The position numbers and the translations under genes were made by a program. Of a stretch of 64,000 nucleotides of DNA, positions 32,416 through 41,125 are shown piece by piece. Source of the stretch: Streptomyces sp. CB02400 (GTDB lineage Bacteria > Actinomycetota > Actinomycetes > Streptomycetales > Streptomycetaceae); contig NZ_LIWB01000002.1 of the NCBI RefSeq assembly GCF_001905725.1, positions 171,607-235,606 of the forward strand. The letters are read 5' to 3'. Below the pieces are notes generated by a model, which was not told the origin of the DNA, made no database searches, and worked only from the letters and a program-made list of their open reading frames with translations. Position 1 is the first letter of the stretch, and the number at the start of each line of letters is the position of its first letter.

Positions 32416-32842
32416 GAGTCATCCCCCCAACACACGGCTGCCACCGCGTGCTTCGTAGCTTCCGCACGTCCGGTCCGGTGCCCCTCGACCGTCACAGACG
32501 TATCAGTGGTGGACCGCTGTCACCACGTCACCCACACCTTATAGACACGGCACAGCGCTGTTCCGGTTGCATGATGCCCCCCTCGGCACCGCTTCATGAT
32601 GCGGGACCCCTCGCCCCGCATCACCAGCAACCGGTTTCTTGCCCCCCAACCGCCGCGAACCCGCAGCAACTCGAAGAACCCAGGTTCTACGGTGCCCATC
32701 ATGATCGCAAGGTACGAAACACGGTGTTCACCGGTCATACGGGATTATTGTGAACGGTGAGGGAGAGCCGTGGGGCCGATGTTGCATACGTGCGCCGAGT
32801 GGGTTGCGTTCAACGGTCGCGAGGGGGTATCAGGCCAAAAAC
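32416..32842. other. cslA upstream region, no gene seen
   Basis: A 427-base stretch between the cslA start and the tRNA terminator. It contains AT-richer parts (near 32700) that may be a promoter for cslA; short open frames here have no convincing start or codon bias. Confidence 0.5.
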
Positions 32843-32876
32843 CGACGGGCCCCTCGTGTGCACGAGGAGCCCGTCG
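32843..32876 (-). terminator. tRNA-Lys terminator hairpin
   Basis: CGACGGGC pairs with GCCCGTCG around a further CTCGTG/CACGAG stem with two unpaired positions on each side. On the minus strand it is followed by GGTTTTTGG, a T-rich tract. Confidence 0.75.
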
Positions 32877-32882
32877 GGTCGG

Positions 32883-32956
32883 TGCGCCGCCAGGGACTCG
32901 AACCCCGGACCCGCTGATTAAGAGTCAGCTGCTCTAACCAACTGAGCTAGCGGCGC
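32883..32956 (-). tRNA. tRNA-Lys (anticodon CTT)
   Basis: On the minus strand a 74-base cloverleaf begins GCGCCGCTAGCTCAGTTGGT. The acceptor stem is GCGCCGC/GCGGCGC, the anticodon stem is GCTGA/TCAGC with loop CTCTTAA, hence CTT for Lys, and the T arm is CCGGG GTTCGAG TCCCTGG. The CCA end is not encoded. It lies upstream of cslA in a minus-strand block. Confidence 0.97.
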
Positions 32957-33162
32957 GCGCTGACGGCGTAACTCTACAGGACCCCGGCGGGTGCTCCCGA
33001 CCGCCGGCCGTCCGGCCGCCATCCGCGGTCCGTGCCCGGTGGGGCCCGGTCCGCCGCCCGTACATCATTCGGACCGTCAACATGCGCGTGCGGAGGACAG
33101 TTGCGAAACTGACCGTCGTGCACGGACGTGGCGAAATCGACCGGGAGTGTGAGGGGAATCGC

Positions 33163-34467
33163 ATGGAGTCTCCGGTATTCGAGGAAATCGATCCGGCGGA
33201 CGACTGCGACTGCCCCGGCTGCGCGCACTGGCGACGCGTTCTGCCGCATTCCCGGACCGGCCGCTTTCCCGGCCATCCGGCGGCGGCGCACCGGACCGCT
33301 CTCGTCGTGGCCGTCGTGGCATCGGCCGCGATCGCCGCACCCGCGGTCGCCGCCCCCCAGACCCAGCGGCCCGCCGGCCCGGACGTTCCCGCAGGTGACG
33401 AGCCGGGCACCCCGCAGGGGACACGGGCCCCGCTGCACGGTCCCGGCGGTCAGGCGGCCCGGCCCGCGAGCCTCGCACGCCCCGCGCGGGTGCCCGCGAT
33501 CACCCGCGCGGACATCGTCGAGCGGGCCCGGAACTGGGTCACCCGGAAGGTTCCGTACGGCGTGGGCTCTTACTGGTCCGACGGTTACCGGCAGGACTGT
33601 TCGGGTTATGTCTCGATGGCCTGGCGACTGCCCGGGAACGAATGGACCGGCAGCCTCGGGAAATACGCCGAGAGAATCACCAAGGACGAACTCCAGCCGG
33701 GCGACATACTGCTGTTCCACAATGCGGCCGACCCGTACGGCGGATCACATGTGGTCCTTTTCGGCGGCTGGACGGACACCGTCCGCTCCCAGTACGTCGC
33801 TTATGAACAGACCGCGCCGCACACCCGCCGGAAGACCACCCCGTACGCCTACTGGAACAACTCCGCGCGCTATGTCCCGTACCGCTACAAGGGGGTGACC
33901 GACGGCGCGGCGGGGGCGGGGGCGTCCCTCCCGACGGGCCGGACGCCGTTCCCCGGAGCGGCGTATTTCGGCCCCGGCGCGGAGAACGAGTACGTCGCCG
34001 AGCTCGGCCGGATGCTCGTCGCCCGCGGTGCCGGGCGCTTCTACACCGCTCCTTCCGGACCGCGCTGGACGGACGCGGACCGCAGGGCGACCCGGGCGTT
34101 CCAGGAGGCCCAGGGGTGGCGGGGCGCGGCGGCGGACGGGCTGCCGGGGCCGCTGACCTGGGAGCTGCTGGTGACCGGCGGGGGCCGGGACGTACAAAGC
34201 GGAGATTCCGCTTCCGGCTCGCACGGGGTGCCGGGCTATCCGGGCCGGGCGTCCTTCCGGCCGGGCGCCGTCAACGACCATGTCACGCGGCTCGGGAGAC
34301 AACTGGTGAAGAAGGGGTTCGGCCGGTACTACACGAAGGGCCCGGGGCCGCGCTGGAGCGAGGCCGACCGACGCAACGTGGAGGCCTTCCAGCGGGCCCA
34401 GGGCTGGCGCGGCGGAGCGGCGGACGGGCTGCCGGGGCCGGAGACCTGGCGGCGGCTCTTCTCTTGA
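33163..34467 (+). CDS. NlpC/P60-like hydrolase with two peptidoglycan-binding domains
   Basis: A protein of 434 residues. A hydrophobic segment at about 45-62 is a signal anchor after a short cysteine-rich start (DDCDCPGC at 14-20). An NlpC/P60-like hydrolase spans 113-250, with Cys146 in RQDCSGYV and His196 in GSHVVLFGGW. Two copies of a peptidoglycan-binding fold end the protein (LPGPLTWELLVTG; LPGPETWRRLFS). It probably cleaves peptide bonds in peptidoglycan during growth or sporulation. The ATG at 33163 has GGGGAATCGC upstream; a longer reading from 33082 is less likely. It stands alone downstream of tRNA-Lys. Confidence 0.88.
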   Translation: MESPVFEEIDPADDCDCPGCAHWRRVLPHSRTGRFPGHPAAAHRTALVVAVVASAAIAAPAVAAPQTQRPAGPDVPAGDEPGTPQGTRAPLHGPGGQAARPASLARPARVPAITRADIVERARNWVTRKVPYGVGSYWSDGYRQDCSGYVSMAWRLPGNEWTGSLGKYAERITKDELQPGDILLFHNAADPYGGSHVVLFGGWTDTVRSQYVAYEQTAPHTRRKTTPYAYWNNSARYVPYRYKGVTDGAAGAGASLPTGRTPFPGAAYFGPGAENEYVAELGRMLVARGAGRFYTAPSGPRWTDADRRATRAFQEAQGWRGAAADGLPGPLTWELLVTGGGRDVQSGDSASGSHGVPGYPGRASFRPGAVNDHVTRLGRQLVKKGFGRYYTKGPGPRWSEADRRNVEAFQRAQGWRGGAADGLPGPETWRRLFS

Positions 34468-34557
34468 CCACCCCTGCGGGCGTCAGGGTGTCCCTGGCGC
34501 CCGCATCCCCCGATGTGACGCTTCTGGCGCGCGTGCGTACGGAGGCTGGAGGCACGC

Positions 34558-34898
34558 TTGACATCTCTCCCAGCTGAAGCGGGGAGATTCAGCCCTCGCG
34601 GGTTGAGCTCTCTGCTTCATCGACAGCCGCCGACCCGAACAAACGGCAAGGACCGGTGTACCAGCCATCGGTCTTACGCCGGCTCTGCAGACCTGACATC
34701 CCGCCGGCCCGGCGGCAGACCCGACCGGCTCGGCTCTCGCCAGCCGGGCGAAGTCGACCTTGCCGCTCGATCCACCCGACTCCCCCTGTGTGGTGGGACG
34801 GTCCTTCGCTCTGAGGACGAAGCCCCGCTGCCTCCCCTGCTTCGCAGGAGTTCGTCTCCTCCCCCGCCTGGAGGCGGGGGTCTCCACGGAGGGACCTG
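34558..34898 (+). mobile_element. TnpB-less IS200/IS605-type element remnant
   Basis: The 431-base gap after the NlpC gene is largely an IS605-type relic. After TTGAC (34558-34562) a subterminal hairpin follows: TCTCCCAGC / GCGGGGAGA around TGAA (34566-34587). The far end carries the perfect stem CCCCCGCC / GGCGGGGG (34861-34880). Between them no TnpA or TnpB frame is complete, but the block before the right hairpin (GGACGAAGCCCCGCTGCC, then TTCGCAGGAGTTCGTC) resembles the tail of tnpB and its guide RNA scaffold. I infer a non-autonomous element. The boundary at the right end, next to the SPFH ribosome binding site, is approximate. Confidence 0.65.
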
Positions 34899-36056
34899 AT
34901 GACCACGACGATGTCCCCCATTCCCGAGCACGTTCCCGAGTCCGAGGAGCCGTCGGACCGCTCGGCGGCTGTCCGGCCGGTTCGGCTGATCCATACCGAG
35001 TCCACCACCGAGATCCCCGTCCACCTGCTGTTCCGCGACGCTCCCGGGCCTGCGCCGGTGCGGCTGCGTCCGGCGGTCGTCTCCCGCCGGGCGGACGCGG
35101 ACGGGAAGGTTCCCCAGGGTCAGGGCCGGAGCCAGGGCACGGGAAAGCGGGCCCGGTCGGTCGTCCCGCAGGTCGACCCCGAGCTGGTGGAGCGGCCCGC
35201 GCGGGTGCTGCCCGGCCTCGCGGGGGTGCTCGCCGGGGTGTGCGGGGTGGCCGGCTGCGCGGTCACCTCGTGGTGGGCGGGCGTACTGCCGCCGCCGGTG
35301 GCGGAGGCGCTCGGGCCGGCGGCGCGTGCCGGTGCGGAGGGGCTCGGCCCCGCGCAGTGGGCGGCGTACGCGGGGGCCGGGGCGCTCGGTCTGATCGGGT
35401 TCGGCGGGCTGGCCCGCGGGCGGACCGGGCGGGCCTGGGTGCTCGGCCTGTTCGGCCGCTACCGGGGGACCGTCCGGCGGACCGGGCTGATGTGGATCAA
35501 CCCGCTGCTGCTGCGCCGCCGGGTCGACGTACGGCTGCGGCACTGGCGCGGTGAGCCGGTGCGGGCGGCCGACCGCAGCGGGGTCGCGCTGCGGGTGGCC
35601 GTACTGGTGGTGTGGCGGGTGCGGGACACCGCGCGGGCGACGCTGGGCGTCGAGGACCACGAGGCGTACCTGCGCGCGTGCGTCGAGGCGGCGCTGGTGC
35701 GGGTGCCGGTGGCGGCGCCGGGCGCGGGCAAGGGCGCGGTGGAGGCGACGCAGGACGCGCTGACCCGGCTGGTGGCGACGGACACCGCGCCGGTGGGGTT
35801 GGAGGTGTTCGCGGTGCGGCCGGTCCGGGTGGAGTACGCGCCCGAGGTGGCCGCCGCGATGCACCGGCGCCGGATCGCCGCGCTGGACGCCCAGCACCGG
35901 GCGAGCGTGCTCGGCTCGGTCGTGGACTCGGTGGAGGACACGGTGACCCGGCTGACCACGCGGGGGCTGGTGGAACTGGACGACTACGAACGCAAGGTGC
36001 TGGTGAAGGACCTGACGGTGGCGTTCTGCGCGGGACGGGGAGAGGCGGGTCCGTGA
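34899..36056 (+). CDS. SPFH/Band-7 domain membrane protein
   Basis: A protein of 385 residues. The first 100 residues are a charged Pro/Ser region; a hydrophobic pair of helices follows at about 105-165 (VLPGLAGVLAGVCGVAGCAV; AAYAGAGALGLIGFGGL). The Band-7 domain begins at about 180 with RYRGTVRRTGLMWINPLLLR and includes VDVRLRHWRGEPVRAADRSG and a coiled-coil end. Such proteins are slipin- or flotillin-like membrane scaffolds. The ATG has GGAGGGA upstream, placed directly after the IS605-like element, so the element may carry its promoter or 5-prime leader. Function inferred from the family. Confidence 0.85.
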   Translation: MTTTMSPIPEHVPESEEPSDRSAAVRPVRLIHTESTTEIPVHLLFRDAPGPAPVRLRPAVVSRRADADGKVPQGQGRSQGTGKRARSVVPQVDPELVERPARVLPGLAGVLAGVCGVAGCAVTSWWAGVLPPPVAEALGPAARAGAEGLGPAQWAAYAGAGALGLIGFGGLARGRTGRAWVLGLFGRYRGTVRRTGLMWINPLLLRRRVDVRLRHWRGEPVRAADRSGVALRVAVLVVWRVRDTARATLGVEDHEAYLRACVEAALVRVPVAAPGAGKGAVEATQDALTRLVATDTAPVGLEVFAVRPVRVEYAPEVAAAMHRRRIAALDAQHRASVLGSVVDSVEDTVTRLTTRGLVELDDYERKVLVKDLTVAFCAGRGEAGP

Positions 36057-36121
36057 ACGGCGGGGGAACGGACCCTGCGATTGGTATGGACATGTTCAAT
36101 CCGCGGCAATAATCTCAGACT

Positions 36122-36133
36122 TGGTCTAGACCT
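36122..36133. promoter_or_regulatory. DasR-type dre site upstream of LPMO
   Basis: TGGTCTAGACCT matches 11 of 12 positions of the dre core TGGTCTAGACCA, bound by the N-acetylglucosamine-responsive repressor DasR. It lies 48 bases upstream of the LPMO start. A weaker related copy (TTGGTATGGACATG) is at about 36080. Confidence 0.75.
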
Positions 36134-36181
36134 ACCTGCACGGCTCACGGAAACTCCCCCACGTTCACCAGGAGCAGCAGC

Positions 36182-36787
36182 ATGCGCACAAGGACCAAGA
36201 CGTACGCAGCCGCGGTGGGGCTGGCCACGACCGGAGCGCTTGTGCTCTCCTCCGGTGGTGCCAGCGGCCACGGCTACACGGATCTGCCGGTCAGCCGGCA
36301 GAAGCTCTGCCAGAACGGCTCGGTGGCCAACTGCGGATCCATCCAGTGGGAGCCGCAGAGCGTCGAGGGCCCGAAGGGCTTCCCCGCCTCGGGCCCCGCC
36401 GACGGACAGCTCTGTTCCGCCAACAACACGCGGTTCGCCCAGCTCGACAGCCCGAAGACCCCCTCGGGCGGCGCCTGGCCCACGACCCGGGTGTCCGGCG
36501 GCCAGAACTACACCTTCCGGTGGCAGTTCACGGCCATGCACGCCACCACCGACTTCAAGTACTACGTCACCAAGCCGGGCTGGAACCAGAACCACAGGCT
36601 GTCCCGGTCCGACCTCAACCTCACCCCGTTCTTCACCGTGCCCTACAACGGCCAGCGTCCGCCGGGGACCCTGTCGCACAGCGGCCGACTGCCGTCCGGG
36701 CTCAGCGGGCACCACGTGATCCTCGCGGTGTGGACGGTCCACGACACGGGCAACGCGTTCTACGCCTGCTCGGACGTGACGTTCTGA
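36182..36787 (+). CDS. lpmP: AA10 lytic polysaccharide monooxygenase, LpmP-like
   Basis: A secreted copper enzyme of 201 residues. A signal peptide ends GGASG, giving mature N-terminus HGYTDLPVSRQ, so His1 of the copper brace is exposed. The second His is in FTAMHATTDFKYY and the axial aromatic is Phe in NAFYACSDVTF. The single AA10 domain has no binding module. A dre site upstream suggests chitin or N-acetylglucosamine control. In S. coelicolor the related gene LpmP lies close to cslA/glxA and acts in the same hyphal-tip glycan export, so I infer both chitin oxidation and a role at the tip. Confidence 0.93.
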   Translation: MRTRTKTYAAAVGLATTGALVLSSGGASGHGYTDLPVSRQKLCQNGSVANCGSIQWEPQSVEGPKGFPASGPADGQLCSANNTRFAQLDSPKTPSGGAWPTTRVSGGQNYTFRWQFTAMHATTDFKYYVTKPGWNQNHRLSRSDLNLTPFFTVPYNGQRPPGTLSHSGRLPSGLSGHHVILAVWTVHDTGNAFYACSDVTF

Positions 36788-36823
36788 ACGCTCTGAACGT
36801 CTGAGCATCGCCCGAGCACGCCA

Positions 36824-36853
36824 AAGGGCCTCTCGCTCCCACGAGAGGCCCTT
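36824..36853. terminator. Bidirectional terminator (LPMO and tRNA-Lys)
   Basis: AAGGGCCTCTCG pairs with CGAGAGGCCCTT in a 12-bp stem around CTCCCA. It ends transcription of the LPMO gene and of the facing tRNA gene. Confidence 0.85.
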
Positions 36854-36858
36854 CTCGG

Positions 36859-36932
36859 TGCGCCGCCAGGGACTCGAACCCCGGACCCGCTGATTAAGAG
36901 TCAGCTGCTCTAACCAACTGAGCTAGCGGCGC
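36859..36932 (-). tRNA. tRNA-Lys (anticodon CTT), copy 2
   Basis: A 74-base cloverleaf identical to the one at 32883-32956, with loop CTCTTAA and CTT anticodon. It lies between the LPMO gene and the IclR gene. Confidence 0.97.
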
Positions 36933-37018
36933 ATGACTCCCGCCGTCCGCTTTCGCGGGCGGCGACAGAGAAAATACTACCCGGTCCACGAGGGTGGTCC
37001 GTACCACCCCCGAGCACG

Positions 37019-37777
37019 CTAGATCGTCAGCGACAGCAGCACCGGGGCCGCGTTCCGGTTGAGCGTGTCGGCGGCCTGGCGCAGGCGGTGGGCGTGCGCC
37101 AGGGGCAGGGACAGCGCCAGACAGCCCACCGAGGAGCCGGCCGTGATCGGGACGGCCGCGCAGACCGTGCCGACCGCGTACTCCTGGAGGTCGAGGACCG
37201 GCACGGTGGGCGGCTGCGCCGCCAGCCGGGAGAGCAGCAGCGTGTCACTGGTGATGGTGCGCGAGGTGAGCCGGGCCATCCGGTACCGGGCGAGATGGTC
37301 GCGCCGGCCGTCGTGGTCGAGCTGGGTGAGCAGGCTCTTGCCCAACGCGGTGGCGTGCGCGGAGTGACGGAAGTCCACCCACTCGTTGACCTTCGGGGTG
37401 GCCGGGCCGTCGGCGTACTGGGTGACCTTGACCTCTCCGTCGACGTACCGGCTGATGTAGACGGCGGCGCCCACCCGGTCGCGGAGCCGGTCCAGGGTGC
37501 CCTGGATCTTCTCGCGCAGCGCCTCCTCGTGTCCCTCGGCGGAGCCCAGGCGGGCGAAGGCCGCTCCGGTGACGTACGCGCCGTCGGCGATCTGCTCGAC
37601 GTAGGCCTCGCGGCGCAGCATCCGCAGGAGCGTGGTCAGCCGCTCCATGCCGAGGCCGGTCTCGCGGGCGATGTCGGTGTCGGTGACTCCTGTGGTGTGC
37701 CGCGCCACCGTCTCCAGGACGCGCAGCGCGTCCTGGACCGAGTGGTACGACGCGGTCGGCTCGTGCCTCAGCGCCAC
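37019..37777 (-). CDS. IclR-like transcriptional regulator
   Basis: A protein of 252 residues. An N-terminal winged helix (YHSVQDALRVLETVARHTTG; DIARETGLGMERLTTLLRML) is followed by the IclR effector domain (GAAVYISRYVDGEVKVTQYA; HATALGKSLLTQLDHD; VGTVCAAVPITAGSSVGCLA). GTG at 37777 with GGGGGAAACC upstream is preferred over a reading from 37963. IclR proteins sense small carboxylates. It lies directly beyond the ehu ABC operon, which is on the same strand further upstream, and is likely its regulator. Its target site was not found. Confidence 0.9.
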   Translation of the reverse strand: MALRHEPTASYHSVQDALRVLETVARHTTGVTDTDIARETGLGMERLTTLLRMLRREAYVEQIADGAYVTGAAFARLGSAEGHEEALREKIQGTLDRLRDRVGAAVYISRYVDGEVKVTQYADGPATPKVNEWVDFRHSAHATALGKSLLTQLDHDGRRDHLARYRMARLTSRTITSDTLLLSRLAAQPPTVPVLDLQEYAVGTVCAAVPITAGSSVGCLALSLPLAHAHRLRQAADTLNRNAAPVLLSLTI

Positions 37778-37972
37778 GGTTTCCCCCTGCGCTCGCTCTT
37801 GGGGCCGCAATCCGGTCAGCGAATCCCTTCCACGATAGCCGTCAAACGGCCTCGGGGAAGCGGGTGTTGACGAGAACGCGGCCCCCTCATCTGCGACGCC
37901 GACCCCCTGGCATATGCCAGGGGGATGATCCAGGGTGTCGACCTCGGGTATTGCCTTGCTCACGGCCCGTGG

Positions 37973-38764
37973 CTACAGCACCGCGCTGAGGAATTCCCGT
38001 GTCCGGTCGTGCTCCGGCTCGCTGAAGATCTTCTCCGGCGCGCCCGCCTCGATGATCCGGCCCTGGTCGAACATCAGCACCTGGTCGGAGATGTCCCGGG
38101 CGAAGTTCATCTCGTGGGTCACGCAGAGCATGGTGATGTCGGTGGAGCGGGCGATGTCCCGCAGCACGTCCAGGACGCCCGCGACCAGCTCCGGGTCGAG
38201 CGCCGAGGTCACCTCGTCGAGCAGCAGCACCTGCGGCCGCATCGCCAGCGCCCGCGCGATCGCCACCCGCTGCTGCTGACCGCCGGAAAGCTGCGCGGGG
38301 TGCTTGTCGACGTGGTCGGTCAGCCCGACCATCTCCAGCAGTTCCCGCGCCCGCTCCTCGGCCGCGTCCTTGGACATGCCGAGCACGGTGACCGGGGCCT
38401 CGGTGATGTTCCGCAGCACCGTCATGTTCGGGAACAGGTTGAACTGCTGGAACACCATCCCGATCTTCTTGCGGACCTCGCGGACCTGCTTCTCCGGCGC
38501 CGGGAAGAGCTGCTCCCCGTCGACGGTGATCGTGCCCTCGTCGGGCTTCAGCAGCGTCATCAGCAGCCGCAGGATCGTGGTCTTGCCCGAACCGGACGGA
38601 CCGATCAGCGTGACGTGCTTGCCGGCGTCCACGGAGAAGTCCAGGTGGTCCAGGACCGTGTGGTTCCCGAACCGCTTGGTGACCTGCTCGAGGCGGATCA
38701 GCTCGCCGTTGCCCCTCGGGCTCTCGGGCTTCTTGTCGAACGGGGCGTGGGTGTCAGTGGACAA
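37973..38764 (-). CDS. ehuA: Polar amino acid/ectoine ABC transporter ATPase (EhuA)
   Basis: A cytoplasmic ATPase of 263 residues. Walker A GPSGSGKTTILRL, Q-loop VFQQFNLFPNM, signature LSGGQQQRVAIARAL, Walker B LLLDEVTSALDPE and the H-switch VTHEMNFARD are all present. It drives uptake through EhuC/EhuD. The TTG at 38764 has GGAG seven bases upstream and overlaps the end of ehuD by 11 bases; another TTG at 38791 lacks a site. The gene order ehuB-ehuC-ehuD-ehuA is that of ectoine/hydroxyectoine uptake systems, but the subunits are also similar to general polar amino acid permeases. Confidence 0.9.
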   Translation of the reverse strand: MSTDTHAPFDKKPESPRGNGELIRLEQVTKRFGNHTVLDHLDFSVDAGKHVTLIGPSGSGKTTILRLLMTLLKPDEGTITVDGEQLFPAPEKQVREVRKKIGMVFQQFNLFPNMTVLRNITEAPVTVLGMSKDAAEERARELLEMVGLTDHVDKHPAQLSGGQQQRVAIARALAMRPQVLLLDEVTSALDPELVAGVLDVLRDIARSTDITMLCVTHEMNFARDISDQVLMFDQGRIIEAGAPEKIFSEPEHDRTREFLSAVL

Positions 38765-39404
38765 GGCGTCGCTCCAGGGCTCGCAGGGCAAGGGAGGCCA
38801 GGTAGGAGATGACGATGAAGGCGAAGCCGATCACCGTCAGGGGCTCGGTGAACTGGAAGTTCTGCTGCGAGAACAGCCGCGCCTCACCGAGCATCTCCAG
38901 CACGGTGATGGCCATCAGCAGCGGCGTGTCCTTCAGCATCGAGATGACGTAGTTGCCGAGCGCGGGCACCACCCTGCGCACGGCCTGCGGCAGGATCACC
39001 GCGGTCCACGTCCGGCGCAGCGGCAGGTTCAGCGCCGTCGCCGCCTCCCACTGGCCCACCGGCACGGCTTCGATGCCCGCCCGGTAGACCTGCATCGTGT
39101 ACGTCGAGTAGTGCAGCCCGATGGCGAAGACACCGGTGGTCAGCGCCGAGAAGGTCACGCCCCACTCGGGCAGCACGTAGAACAGGAAGAAGAGCTGCAC
39201 CAGCAGCGGGGTGTTGCGGACGAACTCCGTCACCGCCCCGACCGGCCAGGTCACCCAGCGCGTCGGCACCCGCATCAGCAGCGCCCACACCAGGCCCAGC
39301 GCGAACGAGATCAGCGAGCCCAGGACCAGGATCTGCAGGGTGACCAGCAGACCGTCCCAGAAGTGCGGCATGAAGTCGGAGACCGCGCTCCAGTCCCACT
39401 CCAT
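38754..39404 (-). CDS. ehuD: ABC transporter permease EhuD-like
   Basis: A permease of 216 residues with five membrane helices and the EAA-type loop WEAATALNLPLRRTWTAVIL that contacts the ATPase. The N-terminal helix follows WDWSAVSDFMPHFWDGLLVT. The start ATG at 39404 is the last base of the ehuC stop (one-base overlap). It forms a heterodimer with EhuC. Confidence 0.9.
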   Translation of the reverse strand: MEWDWSAVSDFMPHFWDGLLVTLQILVLGSLISFALGLVWALLMRVPTRWVTWPVGAVTEFVRNTPLLVQLFFLFYVLPEWGVTFSALTTGVFAIGLHYSTYTMQVYRAGIEAVPVGQWEAATALNLPLRRTWTAVILPQAVRRVVPALGNYVISMLKDTPLLMAITVLEMLGEARLFSQQNFQFTEPLTVIGFAFIVISYLASLALRALERRLVH

Positions 39405-40117
39405 CAGACGGCACCCCCCACGTTGGTCGTCTCGGGCCGCTTCAGCTCCACGTCCGCCTTACGCGCGGGCGCCTTGCCGACCCCGGCCTTCAGCTTCTTC
39501 TCCAGACCGCGCATCAGGCGGGTCAGCAGGAAGGCGATCGCGAAGTAGATCAGCAGGATGTACGTGTAGATCTCCGCGCTCTCCTGCAGTGCCAGGCGCA
39601 CCAGGTTGGCGCTGAACGCCAGGTCGCCCATGCCCATGACGGACACCAGTGCGGTGCCCTTGAGCAGCTCGATCAGCAGGTTGGAGAACGGCGGGATCAT
39701 CTCCGGCACCGCCTGCGGAAGCAGGATCAGCTTCATCCGCTGCCAGGGCGTGAAGCTGAGCGCGATACCGCCCTCACGCTGGGCCGGGTCGACCGCGGCG
39801 AGGGCACCGCGCACGATCTCCGAGCCGTACGCCCCGTAGGTCAGGCCGAGTGCCAGCGTGCCCGCCCACAGCGGCACGAGCTGCCAGCCGAAGGCCGGGG
39901 GCAGCACGAAGAACACCCAGAAGATCATCACAAGCGCCGAGGTCCCGCGGAACACCTCGGTGTAGAAGCCGGCGAGGAAGCGGACGATCCACAGCCGGTG
40001 GGTGCGCGCGACGCCCACGACGAAGGAGACCGCCGTCGCCAGCAGCGCGCTGAGCACGAGCAGTTGGACGGTGACCCAGACGCCCTCGAGTACGCGTTCC
40101 CAGAGTCCCGATGTCAT
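39404..40117 (-). CDS. ehuC: ABC transporter permease EhuC-like
   Basis: A permease of 237 residues with at least four membrane helices. The EAA-type loop reads REGGIALSFTPWQRMKLILL. The C-terminus is basic (KKLKAGVGKAPARKADVEL). The start overlaps the ehuB stop by four bases. It is the second gene of the ehu operon. Confidence 0.9.
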   Translation of the reverse strand: MTSGLWERVLEGVWVTVQLLVLSALLATAVSFVVGVARTHRLWIVRFLAGFYTEVFRGTSALVMIFWVFFVLPPAFGWQLVPLWAGTLALGLTYGAYGSEIVRGALAAVDPAQREGGIALSFTPWQRMKLILLPQAVPEMIPPFSNLLIELLKGTALVSVMGMGDLAFSANLVRLALQESAEIYTYILLIYFAIAFLLTRLMRGLEKKLKAGVGKAPARKADVELKRPETTNVGGAV

Positions 40118-41028
40118 CCGCCGCAGAGCTCCTTCGCGGTCATGTCGGTCATCTCGTCCTCGGTGAAACCGAAGGGCTTGAGGATCCGGAGGAGCTCGCC
40201 GCTGTCCTTCAGCTTGCGCAGTTCGGCGTTGAAGGCGTCCCGCAGGTTGGTCTCGTTCGGCCGGAAGGCGAAGCCGCCGCCGTCGACGTGCGGCTCCCCG
40301 TCGACGATCGGCTTGAAGGCCTCCGTCACCTCGGCCTTGCTCGACTTCTTCACCACTTCGCGGGTGGTGAGGGCGGTCCCGGCGAAGACATCGGCACGTC
40401 CGGCCTCGACGGCGTTCAGGCCGGCCACCTGATCGGGGACGATCAGGATGTCGCTCTCCTTGTACCCGGCCTCGACGGCGTACGCGATCTCCGCGTACCC
40501 GGTGCCGGTGGCGAACTTCGCCTTCTTCTCGACGACGTCCTGGTAGTCGTGCAGGTCCTTCGGGTTGCCCTTGCGCACGATGAACGAGTCGAGCATCTGG
40601 TAGTCGGGGTCGGAGAAGATGACCTGCTGACAGCGGTCCGGGTTGATGTACATCCCGGCGGCCACGACGTCGAACTGCTGCGAGTTCAGCCCGGGTATGA
40701 GGGAGCCGAACTCGGTGGGCACGGGCTGCACCCGGTCCACGCCGAGCCGTTTGAAGATGACCTTGGCCAGCTCCGGCGCCTCGCCGGTCAGATCGCCGTT
40801 CTTGTCGATGTAACCGAACGGGATCTCGCCGGCTATGCCCAGGCGGACGACGCCCGCCGCCTTGAGCCGGTCGAGCAGGTCACCGCCGCCCGTGGCCGCC
40901 GCCGTGGGCACGCGGGAGCAGCCCGCGGCACCCAGCGCGCCGAGCGCCGCGACCCCCGCGAGCAGCGACCGACGTGAGGGCCCGGAGGCTTCTCGGAATC
41001 GTCTCAGTGGTTGTAGTGGTGGAGCCAT
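40114..41028 (-). CDS. ehuB: Substrate-binding lipoprotein EhuB-like
   Basis: A solute-binding lipoprotein of 304 residues. The N-terminus has a twin-arginine-like stretch (PSRRSLLAGVAALGALGAAG) ending in a lipobox cysteine (AAGCS), so it may be exported folded by Tat and lipidated. The binding domain follows (VVRLGIAGEIPFGYIDKNGD; MYINPDRCQQVIFSDP). It is close to EhuB of ectoine transport, yet the neighbours (DUF3830, amidase, racemase-like genes) leave the ligand uncertain: ectoine or another amino acid derivative. The ATG at 41028 lacks a strong ribosome binding site. Confidence 0.88.
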   Translation of the reverse strand: MAPPLQPLRRFREASGPSRRSLLAGVAALGALGAAGCSRVPTAAATGGGDLLDRLKAAGVVRLGIAGEIPFGYIDKNGDLTGEAPELAKVIFKRLGVDRVQPVPTEFGSLIPGLNSQQFDVVAAGMYINPDRCQQVIFSDPDYQMLDSFIVRKGNPKDLHDYQDVVEKKAKFATGTGYAEIAYAVEAGYKESDILIVPDQVAGLNAVEAGRADVFAGTALTTREVVKKSSKAEVTEAFKPIVDGEPHVDGGGFAFRPNETNLRDAFNAELRKLKDSGELLRILKPFGFTEDEMTDMTAKELCGG

Positions 41029-41125
41029 GGCGGCGCGGCTACCCGAAGCGATGCGAGTTATTCCGGCCAGTTTCAGCCCCGTTCGGCGGTCGGGCGGTCT
41101 TGACCGGCGCGGGACGATGGGGGAC

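Noticed and set aside
30496..32544. A 682-residue plus-strand frame across cslA
   Set aside because: It is antisense to a glycosyltransferase with all catalytic motifs, and its own translation shows no domain.
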